Of a DNA stretch of 64,000 nucleotides, positions 1-11,600 are shown piece after piece. The number at the start of each line of letters is the position of its first letter. Position 1 is the first letter of the stretch. This DNA is from Strigamia acuminata (lineage: Eukaryota; Arthropoda; Chilopoda; Geophilomorpha; Linotaeniidae), in NCBI GenBank assembly GCA_949358305.1, contig OX442314.1:7495060-7559059 (forward strand), in the 5' to 3' direction. A program made the position numbers and the translations under genes. Below the pieces are notes generated by a model that saw nothing but the letters and a program-made list of their open reading frames with translations, was not told the DNA's origin and searched no databases.

Positions 1-1
1 G

Positions 2-370
2 CGTACCGAGCCCTTCCCTGTGTTGGAACACATATGGGCGCGTTTGCTCGAACGTGTGAGCCAACTTCCCGCCGCCATCCATATCCGCGCAGATTGGAGT
101 GTCGAGCTACCAACGGCTGAAGAGGTGTTCAAGCAAGAACGACAAGCCAGGGACCCACCAATTGTTAGCTTGCGCCCGTTACCCGACGGATTTGCCGCCA
201 GAATTGGTCGACCAAGTACGTCGAGAGGAATTTCCCCGAGTGTAGAGACCCCGCTGCCGAGAAGTTCGTCGGAGGACTCGACCAAACTTATCATTGACGA
301 GAGCGCCGACCCTGAAGCAAGCCAGAAGGACGGGGAAAAGGAAGATGGTCGCCAGAGCCCCGTCATCTAA
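2..370 (+). CDS. C-terminal part of retroelement ORF3 (duplicate copy)
   Basis: This is the last 122 codons of the third ORF of the Gypsy element, identical to 15619-15987. It is cut only by the window edge. The segment contains a proline/serine-rich region and an acidic C-terminus ending in SPVI. It has no recognisable domain. If the assembly-overlap explanation holds, this is the same gene as the full copy at 14051-15987 and should not be counted twice. Confidence 0.6.
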   Translation, partial: RTEPFPVLEHIWARLLERVSQLPAAIHIRADWSVELPTAEEVFKQERQARDPPIVSLRPLPDGFAARIGRPSTSRGISPSVETPLPRSSSEDSTKLIIDESADPEASQKDGEKEDGRQSPVI

Positions 371-1099
371 AAAGAGAAGTTACGTCCACGCAACACGTCG
401 TGTCGGACGATATTCGTCAAGTTGAGTTTTTTAGCCTGTTCAGGCGATCAAAACAATTGTTCTACGAGATCGTGTTGTGTCCATTCCTACTAAAACGAAC
501 TAATTGTTAAAAAACTTATGGTTCTCCACCGTAATGTGCAACTAAAGAGTTGATACATTTCTTAAACCGAACTAATTTTTGTAATGAAACTTTTTTTCGT
601 GTTGTTTTCTACAGCCCAGAGGGGTGAATAATTTGAAGAGTTTGTTTTTTCAATTTAAGTTGAACAAAATAATTTAACTGTGATACTTTATTTTTTCATT
701 TTAACAAATGTGACTTTAATCTTTGTAACCCGAAAATTTTATTGATACAGATAACATTATATTATTTAACGATAATTTATGTGTGTTTATTTTTCAAGAA
801 ATTAACAAGTTTTGAAAGAATAAATAGAAAAACTTTCGTTTGAACATTTAATAATTTGGTGATTATTAAAGACTATTTCGGAGTTTAACGTGATGAATAA
901 GTCCTGATGAACTATTATATATTTTCGTACGAGGATATATAATATACGAGATGAACTATTAAAATTATATACGGAAAAATATAAATTTCATTAGTTAGTA
1001 CATGCGTTAGTTGACCCTAACTGAAGAAGATTTGTCATATATCGCAGTGAAGACGAATCAAGAGGGAATATTTTAAGATATGCCCCTTGATAAGGGGGA

Positions 1100-2802
1100 T
1101 GTATGACGAACACGGTATTGTTTATGCGATATCATGCCAAATCCCACCGATAGATGGCGCTGACGTCAATAAGCGGCAAATTCGAATAGAATTTGTCACT
1201 TGATGTAAAACCACATAAAATATAACTTTTATGTGATTTTAAGACAGAGAATCGACTTTATCTTATATTTATGGAAATAAATACAGATATTATGTTGTTT
1301 TGTGGTAACTCTGCAAAGTTACCTCAAAAACTAGGTTTAGGGGATTAAATCTCCCCCTCGCACCTGCTCCAAGCGTGGACCCCCGCGGATCAAGTTGAAA
1401 GACTTAATCCAAAAGTGTTCCTCGCTATCCAGTTCCTGTCCCGACCTAGCAGAGAGCTATGGCCTGAGTATCCAGTTCCTGTTGACCACCTGGACTGGAA
1501 ATGTGCTCTGAGTATCCCATCACCTGGACCAGTGATTGGGGGGATTTGCAGGACCATTGCTCTCATTGGAGCAATGGCCAAGCTATTGTTTTCCCCGAGT
1601 ATATACTTCCTCGCAACAGGAAGTAGCTCGCTCTTGACCAGATATTTGACTATATGTTTTCTTGAGCCCATTCTACTACTCCGGTTGTCATGTTGATTGC
1701 GCAGACACTTGCTTGTCTGTTGATTGCGCAGTCAATGCCCCTTATACTGCGGGCCTATGACAACCTACATACGGCGTACACTTGACGTGGAGATGGGTGA
1801 TATGATGCCTCCATGTCCGGGTGCCCGATGACGGCTGTGTGGCCGTGAGGAGATCAGGTCGCGGCGATGAGTAGTAAGAATCCCGTCGGGCCGGATATAA
1901 TTCAACAAGTGTTCCACAAGGCCTGCCAGTTACAGTAAACCACGGCTGCCGAACAGCGTGTCGAAAATGTAACATTAGGGTTGAAATAACTAAACTCGGA
2001 AAAGTTTAGTTAGATTAAATCCCCAGCTAGTTTATGTCACAACTCAACATTGTGCATAAACACGGATACTTCTTCCAGAACTGTACAAAACTGAAGACTA
2101 GCTACATTAGCATTTACTTGCCAGTAAATGTGTAGCTAAATTGCCAACTTTATGTAAGCAGAATTATTACGAGTATTTACTGAATAAGTAATACTCTAAT
2201 AAATACATCCATTACACGGAACCAGAAGTTATGATTGTAAACTTGCAACAGTTTACTCTCGTATGAAGAACCATTTGACGTATCACACCAATTATAGATG
2301 TCTTAAAACATCTATAAGAGGTCAATTGGTAAATGGCTCTCACAAGCCATTTAAACCAATAACCGCCCCAAGTTTGTGGCGATGCAGATACAGTCAACCG
2401 GAAGTCCTCGGATACTAACCCTTTCATTACAGATTCGAACCAGGACCAAATAATCAACCGATTCAGACGACATCTTACCAGGACGAAGCCGATTGATATT
2501 ATTATAGCGCCGCACAGGCAACTATATGTATAGTTTAATCGAGAATTCCTTTGGCCATTTGTCGGCATAGTTATTGTGTAACTATATTTTATGCAAATTG
2601 ATTAATATAATCACTTTACGGTGATTATATTTAGATATCAATAAATATGTTATGTCTTGATAACCGCATGTGTCATTATTTTACCCAGTTCACACTTTAG
2701 GTTTTGTCAATCCTATCTCTCAACTACTGAATAGATAGACTAGCTTGTTATGCCAAAATACACATTTTGAGCGGATAGCGTCATCGAAAGGTCATCGTCA
2801 CA
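1100..2802 (+). mobile_element. Gypsy-type LTR (duplicate copy)
   Basis: Identical to 16717-18419. It begins TGTATGACG directly after the purine tract AAGGGGGA and ends CGTCACA. A TATA motif lies at 1600-1605 and an AATAAA at 2640-2645. The interval 371-1099 before it is AT-rich untranslated element sequence with no gene. Several short ORFs cross the LTR on both strands; I regard them as chance. Confidence 0.7.
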
Positions 2803-2818
2803 ACGTAAAAAAATAAAA

Positions 2819-3910
2819 AATAAAAACCACTGTTTCACTTATCCCATGTTTTGCTTCATACCAGCATACGGGTATAGATTTTTTGAGCGAGATTTCAAAA
2901 ACCTGATAAACCCATGCCCAACAGCGTGCAGTTAAAAGCGGGATAATACGGCCCAACGTCGGCATTTGTTCATGTTTCGTTTATTTTTTTATATTGTATT
3001 GACTGGGATATTCACGCTCGTGAATATGTACGGTATAAACAAATTACCGCAATAATAACGTTGACGATGGCTCAACAATGAATCAATATGCTTTTTAAAA
3101 CTGGGTTTGCTTGATAAACAACTGAAAGACGTAAAAATGATGTAATGTATAGTACTCACAAAAGTGGAAAAGAAACAGTTTCTTTACACGAAAACTCAAA
3201 CGTTGCAAATAAATTTGAGAGACGTCTCGTCTGTTATAAATAATGATTTAGTTTCATAGCGTGCCAGAGAAAATTGATTGTAAAACTAATTATTAAAATG
3301 GAAAATAATTGTGACTGATATGGTCTTCGCTAGGGCAACTAGGGGACTAATTACACTGGTGTGGGACGCATACTCACGTAAATAACGGAAACTCCCACAA
3401 TATTGGTTGGTTGACCTTTATTGCGTTGTCTAGGGGTATGGGGAATCCCGTTACCCGTTGTAGGGGTGCCACGAAGGCACGCCGCACCGGCAACCGGCCC
3501 GTCACACACTGGGCGTGAGCGCAATGGGTAACGTGGTCGGTTCAACATTACATTCATGTCGTACGTACCTACGACCCGCAGTGGCCACTCATGGAGGCTG
3601 CACTATGGACTCCACCATAGTACTGAGCATCGCTGTGGTGAATGGGAAGGAATGCAGAGTCCTCACAGCCGGGACACGTCTTGTCCCCTCTAATGATTTA
3701 ATTTCATAGTGTGGCAGAAAAAATTGATTGTAAAACTAATTATCAAAATGGAAAATAATCATGTTCACTTTTAATGATATACGACGTTTCAAAACAACCT
3801 CAAATTCAATTAGGGTAAGTAGACTTTACTATAGCAACCAAACAGAGAACAGTCGATTCTGAACTGAGCACAGGTAGACATCAAACAACTTTCCTTTATC
3901 ATCTTCACAC
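2819..3910 (+). pseudogene. Detached DEG/ENaC 5' leader (duplicate copy)
   Basis: Identical to 18436-19527. The end (about 3840-3905) matches the 5' untranslated exon of channel genes A and C in the opposite orientation, including the core AGTCGATTCTGA followed by the motif CTTTATC. A GC-richer 380-bp insertion (about 3311-3690) is flanked by a direct duplication of the leader (TAATGATTTA.TTTCATAG). No coding exon follows because a hAT terminus starts at 3911. Confidence 0.55.
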
Positions 3911-4063
3911 TAGGGTTGTTAACGAGATTTTTTTCCTCAAAATTGCGCTGCGGTTTTTATAAAAAGCAGCAACACGATTAACTGCAAACCGCAAAAAACC
4001 TCAAATGTGCAAATTTTATTTTATTAAAAAAAAATAAAATTAATTTTTATTTTTTCTTCTTGA

Positions 4064-4263
4064 NNNNNNNNNNNNNNNNNNNNNNNNNNNNNNNNNNNNN
4101 NNNNNNNNNNNNNNNNNNNNNNNNNNNNNNNNNNNNNNNNNNNNNNNNNNNNNNNNNNNNNNNNNNNNNNNNNNNNNNNNNNNNNNNNNNNNNNNNNNNN
4201 NNNNNNNNNNNNNNNNNNNNNNNNNNNNNNNNNNNNNNNNNNNNNNNNNNNNNNNNNNNNNNN
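4064..4263. other. Assembly gap, 200 N
   Basis: A run of 200 unknown bases, a typical fixed scaffolding gap. ORFs drawn through it are meaningless. Confidence 0.99.
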
Positions 4264-5946
4264 ACACCAAAGCACGAGAAGCTCCGCAGCCGTGTTGAGG
4301 TTGTCCGTTGGTGCAAAGCCGAGGGATATGAATATAAATCGGAATTGTTTAACTTCAAAGATGTGACTATCGGTTTTGCTGGTTGCTGCTCTGTCGAGCC
4401 GGACACGTACGAAGAAGCGGTCAAAGGCGCCAGCAAACCTGATTGGGAAAACGCGATGGAAGACGAAATAAATATCTTCAAAGAGCGTGAGGTTTATGTC
4501 GAAGTCGACAAAGACCAAGTTAAAGACAAAACCTTATTGGGATCAAAATGGATATACAAGTTAAAAAGGGATCACACGGGTACGATTAGAAGATATCGTG
4601 CTCGTCTCGTTGCACAAGGCTTCAAGCAGAAGCCAGGCATTGACTTTACTGAGGTATTTTCCCCAGTAGTCAATTTTGTGTTAGTCATGATGTTCTTCTG
4701 TGTCTTAGTGGTACTGAGGGGCTGGCGTGACGTACACCTTGACATTAAGGCCGCATACCTATATGGGGACCTCGACGAAGTGCAATATATCCACATCCCA
4801 AAAGGATATCGAACGACTGAAAACCAACACAAATGTTGGGAATTGAGAAAGTCTCTTTACGGGCTTCATCAGTCTGGTCGTATGTGGTACCAGCGACTCC
4901 ACGACCAGCTGATTGAAATTGGATTTGAACCGGTCTTGGGTCTCAATTGCGTGTATAGCTTGGGCACTGACGCTATACTTATTTTCTATGTCGATGACAT
5001 TGTATTGTTTTCAAAAGACAACATAGCAGAGGAGTGCGTTTTGGATTGGATTCAACAATCATTTGAGATTGTCAATTTGGGCCCCGTCACCCTTTTGTTA
5101 GGGATAGAGTTTTGTAGGGACGGGGAGAATATCTTTATTCATCAGCGCGCTTATATTGCAAAGTTGTGTAAGCAATATGGGATTGACTCTTGTCATCGAG
5201 TTAGAGTGCCTGGCACCCCGGGCACCATGATCCAAAAGGTTCAGACGGGGGAACGTGTCAATTCGAGTTTTCCGTATCGGTCTCTTGTCGGCAGTTTGCT
5301 TTTCATCGCAAGTCGTACAAGACCCGATATTTTGTTTTCGGTGATAGTGTTGTCTCAATACAACGAGACTCACTCGACTCGACACGTGAACATGCTGCTC
5401 CAAATCCTGCGATACTTGGGGAACACGCCAAATTTCTCTATCAACTTGGGAAACTGCCAAAGCGAAAATTTGACCGTTTATACGGATGCGTCCTTCGCAT
5501 TAGACCAGGACAAACGTCGAAGCTTTGGTGGGCACATCATCTACCTGGGAGGTGTCCCAATCTCATGGAACTGCCATAAGCAGACCATTACAGCACTTTC
5601 CATTATGGAAAGCGAATTTTTGGCGGTGGTCGATGGTGTAAAGGAGATAATTTGGTTGGAGCGCATATTTGGTGCGGATGTGATGATGGATGGGCTCAAC
5701 CGGGAAATACCATGTGTTTACGCTGATTCAATGCCAGCGATCCAATATGCGAAGAATCGCATAGAAAATCGCGCAAACAAACATATTGACGTTAAGTTGC
5801 ATTTCGTGCGCGACTGGTTTGAAAAAGGTGTTTTTCGAATCAGACATATCCCGGGAACCCTTAATGTAGCCGACCTTATGACCAAGTGGCTATCTCGCGC
5901 AAAACTAGATGCATTGTGCGAGCATATTTTTGTAGCGGCAAAGTAG
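4264..5946 (+). CDS. pol: Copia pol, reverse transcriptase and RNase H, 5' truncated
   Basis: This is the C-terminal half of a Ty1/Copia polyprotein, about 560 residues, open to the stop at 5944-5946. It starts inside the assembly gap, so gag, protease and integrase are not visible. The reverse transcriptase shows the family block WIYKLKRD, RLVAQGFKQKPGIDF and the catalytic YVDDI. The RNase H carries the acidic residues in YTDAS, MESEF and YADSM, followed by NKHIDVKLHFVRD and HIPGTLNVADLMTKWL. The reading frame has no stop or shift, so this part could still be functional. A purine tract and 3' LTR follow 18 bp downstream. Confidence 0.9.
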   Translation, partial: TPKHEKLRSRVEVVRWCKAEGYEYKSELFNFKDVTIGFAGCCSVEPDTYEEAVKGASKPDWENAMEDEINIFKEREVYVEVDKDQVKDKTLLGSKWIYKLKRDHTGTIRRYRARLVAQGFKQKPGIDFTEVFSPVVNFVLVMMFFCVLVVLRGWRDVHLDIKAAYLYGDLDEVQYIHIPKGYRTTENQHKCWELRKSLYGLHQSGRMWYQRLHDQLIEIGFEPVLGLNCVYSLGTDAILIFYVDDIVLFSKDNIAEECVLDWIQQSFEIVNLGPVTLLLGIEFCRDGENIFIHQRAYIAKLCKQYGIDSCHRVRVPGTPGTMIQKVQTGERVNSSFPYRSLVGSLLFIASRTRPDILFSVIVLSQYNETHSTRHVNMLLQILRYLGNTPNFSINLGNCQSENLTVYTDASFALDQDKRRSFGGHIIYLGGVPISWNCHKQTITALSIMESEFLAVVDGVKEIIWLERIFGADVMMDGLNREIPCVYADSMPAIQYAKNRIENRANKHIDVKLHFVRDWFEKGVFRIRHIPGTLNVADLMTKWLSRAKLDALCEHIFVAAK

Positions 5947-5954
5947 TTCATCGA

Positions 5955-6307
5955 AGGGGGATTTGTTGGTTTGCGATGAATTATTTGCGATAATCATATT
6001 TGTTGTGCATTTCCGAGTAGGCACAATAAGCGCGTTACTTCATATATTGGTACGAATGGTCAGCCAGTTGATTCTGCTTTTTAAACTACGCTTGTTTCGT
6101 ACTCCAACTGGCTGTGTCTATGTGATAACGCGCGTCCCGTTGTCTGCTTGTTAAGCGATGATCGTTTAATTTGGTTTGGTATTGTTTATCCATTACTTTA
6201 GTCTTTACGTTGTATTATTGTAAAGAATAAATCTATTTGGTTATACTAATAGATTTGTTCTCGTTGTTACTCTGTAACCTGAGTTGAGATCAAATAGCCT
6301 CAACCCA
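5955..6307 (+). mobile_element. Copia polypurine tract and 3' LTR
   Basis: The tract GAAGGGGGATT is followed by TGTTGGTTTGCG at 5964, the probable LTR start, just after the pol stop. An AATAAA lies about 260 bp inside. The 3' end near 6307 (CAACCCA) is a guess because no second LTR is in the window for comparison. Confidence 0.5.
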
Positions 6308-6342
6308 GATCACTTGTTTTTATGCTTTCATGGTGAATAAAG

Positions 6343-8625
6343 ATGGCGGTCGCGTGTTGCGAACTAACCGCACTTTATAATCGGTTTGCAAGTTATTTCC
6401 GCATGCTCCAGGTCCAAATACGCTCTTCAGAAAGCACGCAGTACGACGCCGACGAGGATTTGCGGGCGTATTGTCGCCACTTCAACTTAGATGTACGTTT
6501 CTTCGGTTCGCTGACCGAAGCCAAACAGTATATGGCTCGCAATCAACAGCCGGGAGGTTCGTCCGACCGTTCCGGCCGATCAGCGGACGAGTTGGAACTG
6601 AACCGCGGAGGTATCAACGGAGGGCCGCCGGCAACTTACGAGAAGTCGCGTGACCTGCCACCCGCTCCACCTCCATTACGAGTCGTTAATCCTACTTCTC
6701 CAAGTAAGGAACAAACGACGGAACCAAGTGCATCGACTCCAAAGTCAGATGAACCCCTACTGGTTGAGCGTACGGACAACGTACAACGACCATCTGTAGT
6801 GGACAAAGTCGCGAGCGAGTCGCAGACCATCGTCCTTGAACGGCGTAACCAACAGCCTATTCCTGCACTCCCGCCAGTGTTGGAACAGGAAATTCCGCCG
6901 AGGAGAGTTGTTTATCCACCTAAACATCCCTCCGAAGCCATACGACGTTTCCAACAAGAAATTAGGGATCAAACCTCAACGTTGAAAACCCCTGTTGATT
7001 TCAAGGCACAGCAGGAATTTCCGACTAGAAAATTTCCGGCCGATCCGATCGAACGCTTCCAACAACGAGTTCGCGACGAAGTACGAGATGTGGACCCAAA
7101 TCCAATTCAACCTCATACACATTTCGAGTCACCGCGAAGAAGGCCGAACTTGCCTGCCTTGCGTCGGGAGAAGTCGCCGTCGCCAATTATTCCCCGTGCT
7201 CAAATAGGATATGAGGAATTTCGGCCAAATTACGAAGATTATCGGACGAATCACGGGTATAACTCCCCCAGCCAGGGGAGATTCCGTCGTTCCTCGCCAC
7301 CGCGACCAGATGAGTTTCAACGCTCATATTCGCCACCTCCTGCAAGGGGGAGTCGAAGAAATGAACCCCGTCCACCCCAGCCAGGGGGACAAGGGGGACA
7401 AGGAGGGCAAGGGGGACATCACGCCGATAATCCCAACTTGCTCCCTCCCGGTTATTTTCAACGTTCATATTCTCCACCGCCACGGAGGGGAAACAGCGCG
7501 AGTAGCACTGCTCCCACCCTGTCGCAAGACGACATGAACTTACTAGTTCAGAGATTGTCGGGAAATGTGCGAAATACCCAATCGCAACCGCAACCAAATA
7601 GGAAATTCATCTGTAAAGGAATAGAAATCCCAGCTTTTGAAGGAAAGCAGGAAGACGTGTCAAGATTTTTGGAAGTCGTGAAATCAGTTTCAATGTTACG
7701 AGAAATAACATTGGACAACATGGTACATGAAATCATTCCAGGTTATTTACTGGGCCATGCGCAAACATGGTTCAAACAAGAGAAACGACGTTTCACAAGT
7801 TGGGAAATTTTCGAGGACGCTTTTCTAAGACGTTTCGATCTCGTCCCGCTCACGCGAGCAAGACGACTGAAAAACGTAATCCAGAGAGCTGACGAAAGCT
7901 TATATGATTTTCTGTTGCGTTTTTCCAAAGCGCAAGGGAAAATTGCACCCGGAAGCAGAGAAGGTATAGACCACCTGTTCGATAATGTAACTGATGAAAG
8001 CTTTATGTTATTGATGAACAAGGACCTGTACGGTGAAAGTACAGTCGAAGAAATCATTTATTTCGTGGGAAAACATCGCTGTATGTTTGAAAACAAAAAG
8101 CAACATTCGGCGCGTCTCGAGTTTGACAACAGCGAATTCCCAACATCCAATGCCTCGACAAAGGCAAAAGATAACAAATTCGCATCTAAACCATCACTCA
8201 AGAGTTCCACTGTCGGTTATGAACCAAATACCCAAGTGGAAAGTGACATTGAAGTTGATAGTGGAGACGAAGAATCGATGGAGACCATCTATATTAACCA
8301 CATGGAGACCAAGTCCGGGAAGTGTTTTTACTGTTATGAAACAGGGCACTTCAAACGGGAATGCCCGAAATGGCTAAATAAGAATAAAGCAGATTCCGCA
8401 AATAAACGTCCGGCGAGCTCACAAGCTACGCCCGATGATGTAAAACGGCCTAGACCTAACTGGGTTACGACCGAACTTCTGGACAAGAAACTAGGCGATT
8501 TACAATCAACATTGCAGTCGTCTCTTCAAAAGTCCCTTCACAGCTCAGTTACCGATCTACTTACAAAATTCTTGAAAGCTCCTACAAGCTCGACAGAAAA
8601 AGCAGAGGAGTCAAAAAACTGTTAA
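6343..8625 (+). CDS. gag: Gypsy Gag polyprotein
   Basis: A 760-residue Gag of a Ty3/Gypsy element. Residues about 60-400 are proline- and arginine-rich and carry internal repeats (RRFQQEIRD / ERFQQRVRD; FQRSYSPPPARG / FQRSYSPPPRRG; a GGQGGQGGQGG run). The conserved capsid-like part lies around residues 420-600 (AFEGKQED, FLRRFDLVPLT, DESLYDFLLRFSKAQ). A single CCHC zinc knuckle, CFYCYETGHFKREC, is near residue 660 and should bind the element RNA. The ATG at 6343 is the first in frame and lies only about 35 bp after the preceding Copia LTR. No 5' LTR or primer-binding site of this element is visible, so it is 5' truncated or interrupted. Pol is reached by a -1 frameshift at the last codons. 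Confidence 0.88.
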   Translation: MAVACCELTALYNRFASYFRMLQVQIRSSESTQYDADEDLRAYCRHFNLDVRFFGSLTEAKQYMARNQQPGGSSDRSGRSADELELNRGGINGGPPATYEKSRDLPPAPPPLRVVNPTSPSKEQTTEPSASTPKSDEPLLVERTDNVQRPSVVDKVASESQTIVLERRNQQPIPALPPVLEQEIPPRRVVYPPKHPSEAIRRFQQEIRDQTSTLKTPVDFKAQQEFPTRKFPADPIERFQQRVRDEVRDVDPNPIQPHTHFESPRRRPNLPALRREKSPSPIIPRAQIGYEEFRPNYEDYRTNHGYNSPSQGRFRRSSPPRPDEFQRSYSPPPARGSRRNEPRPPQPGGQGGQGGQGGHHADNPNLLPPGYFQRSYSPPPRRGNSASSTAPTLSQDDMNLLVQRLSGNVRNTQSQPQPNRKFICKGIEIPAFEGKQEDVSRFLEVVKSVSMLREITLDNMVHEIIPGYLLGHAQTWFKQEKRRFTSWEIFEDAFLRRFDLVPLTRARRLKNVIQRADESLYDFLLRFSKAQGKIAPGSREGIDHLFDNVTDESFMLLMNKDLYGESTVEEIIYFVGKHRCMFENKKQHSARLEFDNSEFPTSNASTKAKDNKFASKPSLKSSTVGYEPNTQVESDIEVDSGDEESMETIYINHMETKSGKCFYCYETGHFKRECPKWLNKNKADSANKRPASSQATPDDVKRPRPNWVTTELLDKKLGDLQSTLQSSLQKSLHSSVTDLLTKFLKAPTSSTEKAEESKNC

Positions 8626-8654
8626 GGGGGGTTGAACCAACCATTTCAGCCCCC
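8613..8654 (+). promoter_or_regulatory. -1 ribosomal frameshift signal of gag-pol
   Basis: The heptamer A AAA AAC (8613-8619) lies in the gag frame two codons before the gag stop (8623-8625). It is the classical X XXY YYZ slippery form. Six bases downstream, a G-run (8626-8631) faces a C-run (8650-8654), and between them GGTT can pair with AACC, giving a stem at the expected spacing. Slipping back one base opens a frame without stops into pol. Confidence 0.8.
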
Positions 8655-11600
8655 ATTAAAACAGACCCATTCGATTTCTCGGAATTTTCAGATGATTTAT
8701 TTGAATTATCTGGAAAGGATCAGAAACCCCCACCAATTGAACTTGCAACCCAATTAAATAAGGAACTATTCAAGTGGGACGACTTGAACCTTGATTTAAT
8801 TCCTACAACGGAACGCGCCAACAGTAATACTGGTGGCGTGAGGGAAGGAATCGATTCAATGACGAAACAATTGGAGGGACTCAGCATCTTCAACCACGGT
8901 GGAAAATGGAACGTGAAGAAGTTCAGTAACCTTCGACGTTTAGACCAACGCGGAGTTACGGAATTTGTAAAAACACTGACTGACCGACATTCTGACGACC
9001 CTCGTATGAGAGTTCAGATTGGAGGTTTGAAGTTCAATGCTCTAATGGACTCTGGTGCAACCCAGTGTTTCATTGGAATGCAACTTCTATCTCAAACCAA
9101 TGCAGAACCCGATTATATCCAAGAATGTCCTCGGGGAATGCGAGTTTGTGCAGTAGGAATTAGTCACGTACCACTTGGACAAATTACACTTTGTGTCAAG
9201 TGGGCAGGCGGACTAAAATATACACCAATCAACTTTATTATCCTGAAACATGGAGTATGTGATCTTATCATTGGTCACAACTTCATGCGACGCGCCGGAA
9301 TTGACCTGAGAGCTAAAAGAGGATCATTCACATGCGATTCCATGCCTGGATGGTCGGCTCCCTACGAAACTAGAGAGTCCGACTGTGAATTGGCACGTAT
9401 CCGTACACTCGATGCTAATGGCGCCGAGACTCACACGCCTGCTGATTGGGCTGAAAAGCTTGTCGCAGACTGTGATAGTACGGACGAACGTAAGGACCAA
9501 CTAAAAGCTGTCATTTTAGCAATAAAAGACGTTTTTAGGGACAAAGTAGGTTGCACCAACTTAGCCAAGCATAAAATCACTTTGAAAAAAGATGCGAAAT
9601 GGCGAATCCAACCTTATCGAATGTACAACCCGGCCAAGAAGGCCATAATGACGGAGTTAGTCGAGGAGTTGGAGGCCGATGATCTAATCGAGCCTGCAAC
9701 TGGCCCGTACATCAGTCATCCTGTGATAGTAGCCAAACCAAACGGCAAATACCGTTTGTGTATTGACTACCGTTGGCTTAACGCCATTTCAATACTCGAC
9801 ACAATACAAATGCCTAGTATCGACCTGTTAATCCACAGTACGAATAAGGCCAAGTATTTCACATCATTGGATTTAACTCAGGGATATCATCAGATGGAAA
9901 TGGAAGAGGAAGACAAGTGTAAAACTGCTTTCTACACACCGAAGGGAAATTATCAATTTAAAAGGATGCCCTTCGGTTTGTGCAACGCACCCTGTTCCTT
10001 CCAGAACTTGATGAGCAGAGTGATGGGTGACTCGCTGCATAAGCATGTCCTCGTCTACTTGGATGATTTGATCATCTTCTCCCACTCCTGGAAAGAACAC
10101 TTGGACCACATAAAGGACGTGTTAGAAAAGCTCCAAAAAGCTAATTTAACTATCAACAAAGCCAAATCAAAATTTGGAAGAACTTCACTAAAGTTCTTGG
10201 GTCATTATATCACACCGGAAGGTTTGAATGCTGACCCCGACAAAATCAAGTCAGTCAAGGAATTCCCCGAACCCACCTGTTCAAAGGATATACAGAGGTT
10301 TCATGGTCTGTCCAATTTCTTTAGGAAGTTTATTCCTAATCATGCGGATATCGCTAGACCACTCACCTCAATCATGCATAAAAATGCTGCTTTTGTGTGG
10401 GGCAAGGAACAGAAAGAGGCATTTGCAAAAATCAAAGAGATTTTGTGCGATAAAAACCAAGTTCTACATATGCCTGATATGTCAAAACCTATGGTAGTAA
10501 TGACTGACGCGTCCCATACAGGGCTCGGTGCAGTTCTCTGCCAGGATGTCGAGGTGTTTAACGAAAAAACACAGAAAATGATGATGGTCCCAAAACCCGT
10601 TGCTTATGCGAGCCGAGTTTTACGAGGGGCTGAAGAACGTTATTCCACTCCCGAACTGGAATGTTTGGCAGTTGTGTGGGCAGTTGATCGCTTCCGCCCA
10701 TACTTGGAATACACGACGTTCACGCTGGAGTCGGATGCGCAAGCGTTGGGTTGGCTAATGAGAACGCCAGAACCATCCGGCCGATTTGGTCGCTGGGCAG
10801 TGAAAATCCAGTGCGGAGCATTCAAGATTGTGTTCAGAAAAGGCGCCCTGAACCAGGTAGCCGACGCTCTATCAAGAGCGCCGTTATCTGCAATGGATAC
10901 GCCTATTACCGATTACATTGAGCCGGTAGAAATTAACCAATTCTATCCTCTATGGACCGGTAATAAGAAGACTCAAGTCATTCCAGTTGAAGGACGACGT
11001 CACTTTCTAACAAATGTGAATATTCGTTTTAACGATTTCTCCGAATTAAATGAAGAAAATTCAAATAATTCTGGAGAAAAGGGGGAAGTGAATGAGAAAG
11101 GCAAAACGAAACATCAAACAACAGTATTTAGTGCATTAACCGATGTACTAAATCAAGTTCCCCCAACCCGAGCTGAAATAATCGCAGAACAATTATTGGA
11201 TGATGATTGTAAAAAGATTATGGCCCACTTGAAGTTAAGTGAGGAAGACCAAGAATTAGAGACAGATCTAGACTGGCTAAATACCATAGCTGGATACTGT
11301 TTGGATGAAAGTGGGGAGGACGGCAGTAAAATGCTCATTTTCTTTCGTCCCACCTTTGAAGAGGAGTTGAACGACTCCGGAAATGGGTTTAAGGCCGTGA
11401 TCCCTAAATCTCTTGTAAGAAGAGCTTTATTTGCCTGTCACGGCCACCCCCTTTGTGGACATGCAGGTATGAGCAAGACTCTGGAAAGAGCAAAGCTCAT
11501 TTATTACTGGCCAAAGATGACTAGGGATACGCGCAACTATGTCCGTGGTTGCCCGCATTGCCAGCAGTACAAGCCAAGCCAGCACCGAAAACATCGAGCG

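Larger units (their letters stand above)
1..4063. repeat. Copy of 15618-19680 ending at assembly gap
   Basis: This segment matches 15618-19680 base for base wherever I compared it, at a constant offset of 15617. It contains the end of an ORF, a 1.7 kb LTR, a channel-gene leader and a hAT terminus, and it stops exactly at the 200-N gap. I infer an unmerged overlap between two contigs, not a biological duplication. Confidence 0.85.

Noticed and set aside
1390-1696. Opposite-strand 93-codon ORFs in the LTR (also at 17007-17313)
   Set aside because: They lie over a partly palindromic block with the TATA motif, lack family features, and solo LTRs of the family do not keep them.
4024-4518. ORFs spanning the run of N
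   Set aside because: The codons are unknown; the apparent continuity is an artefact.
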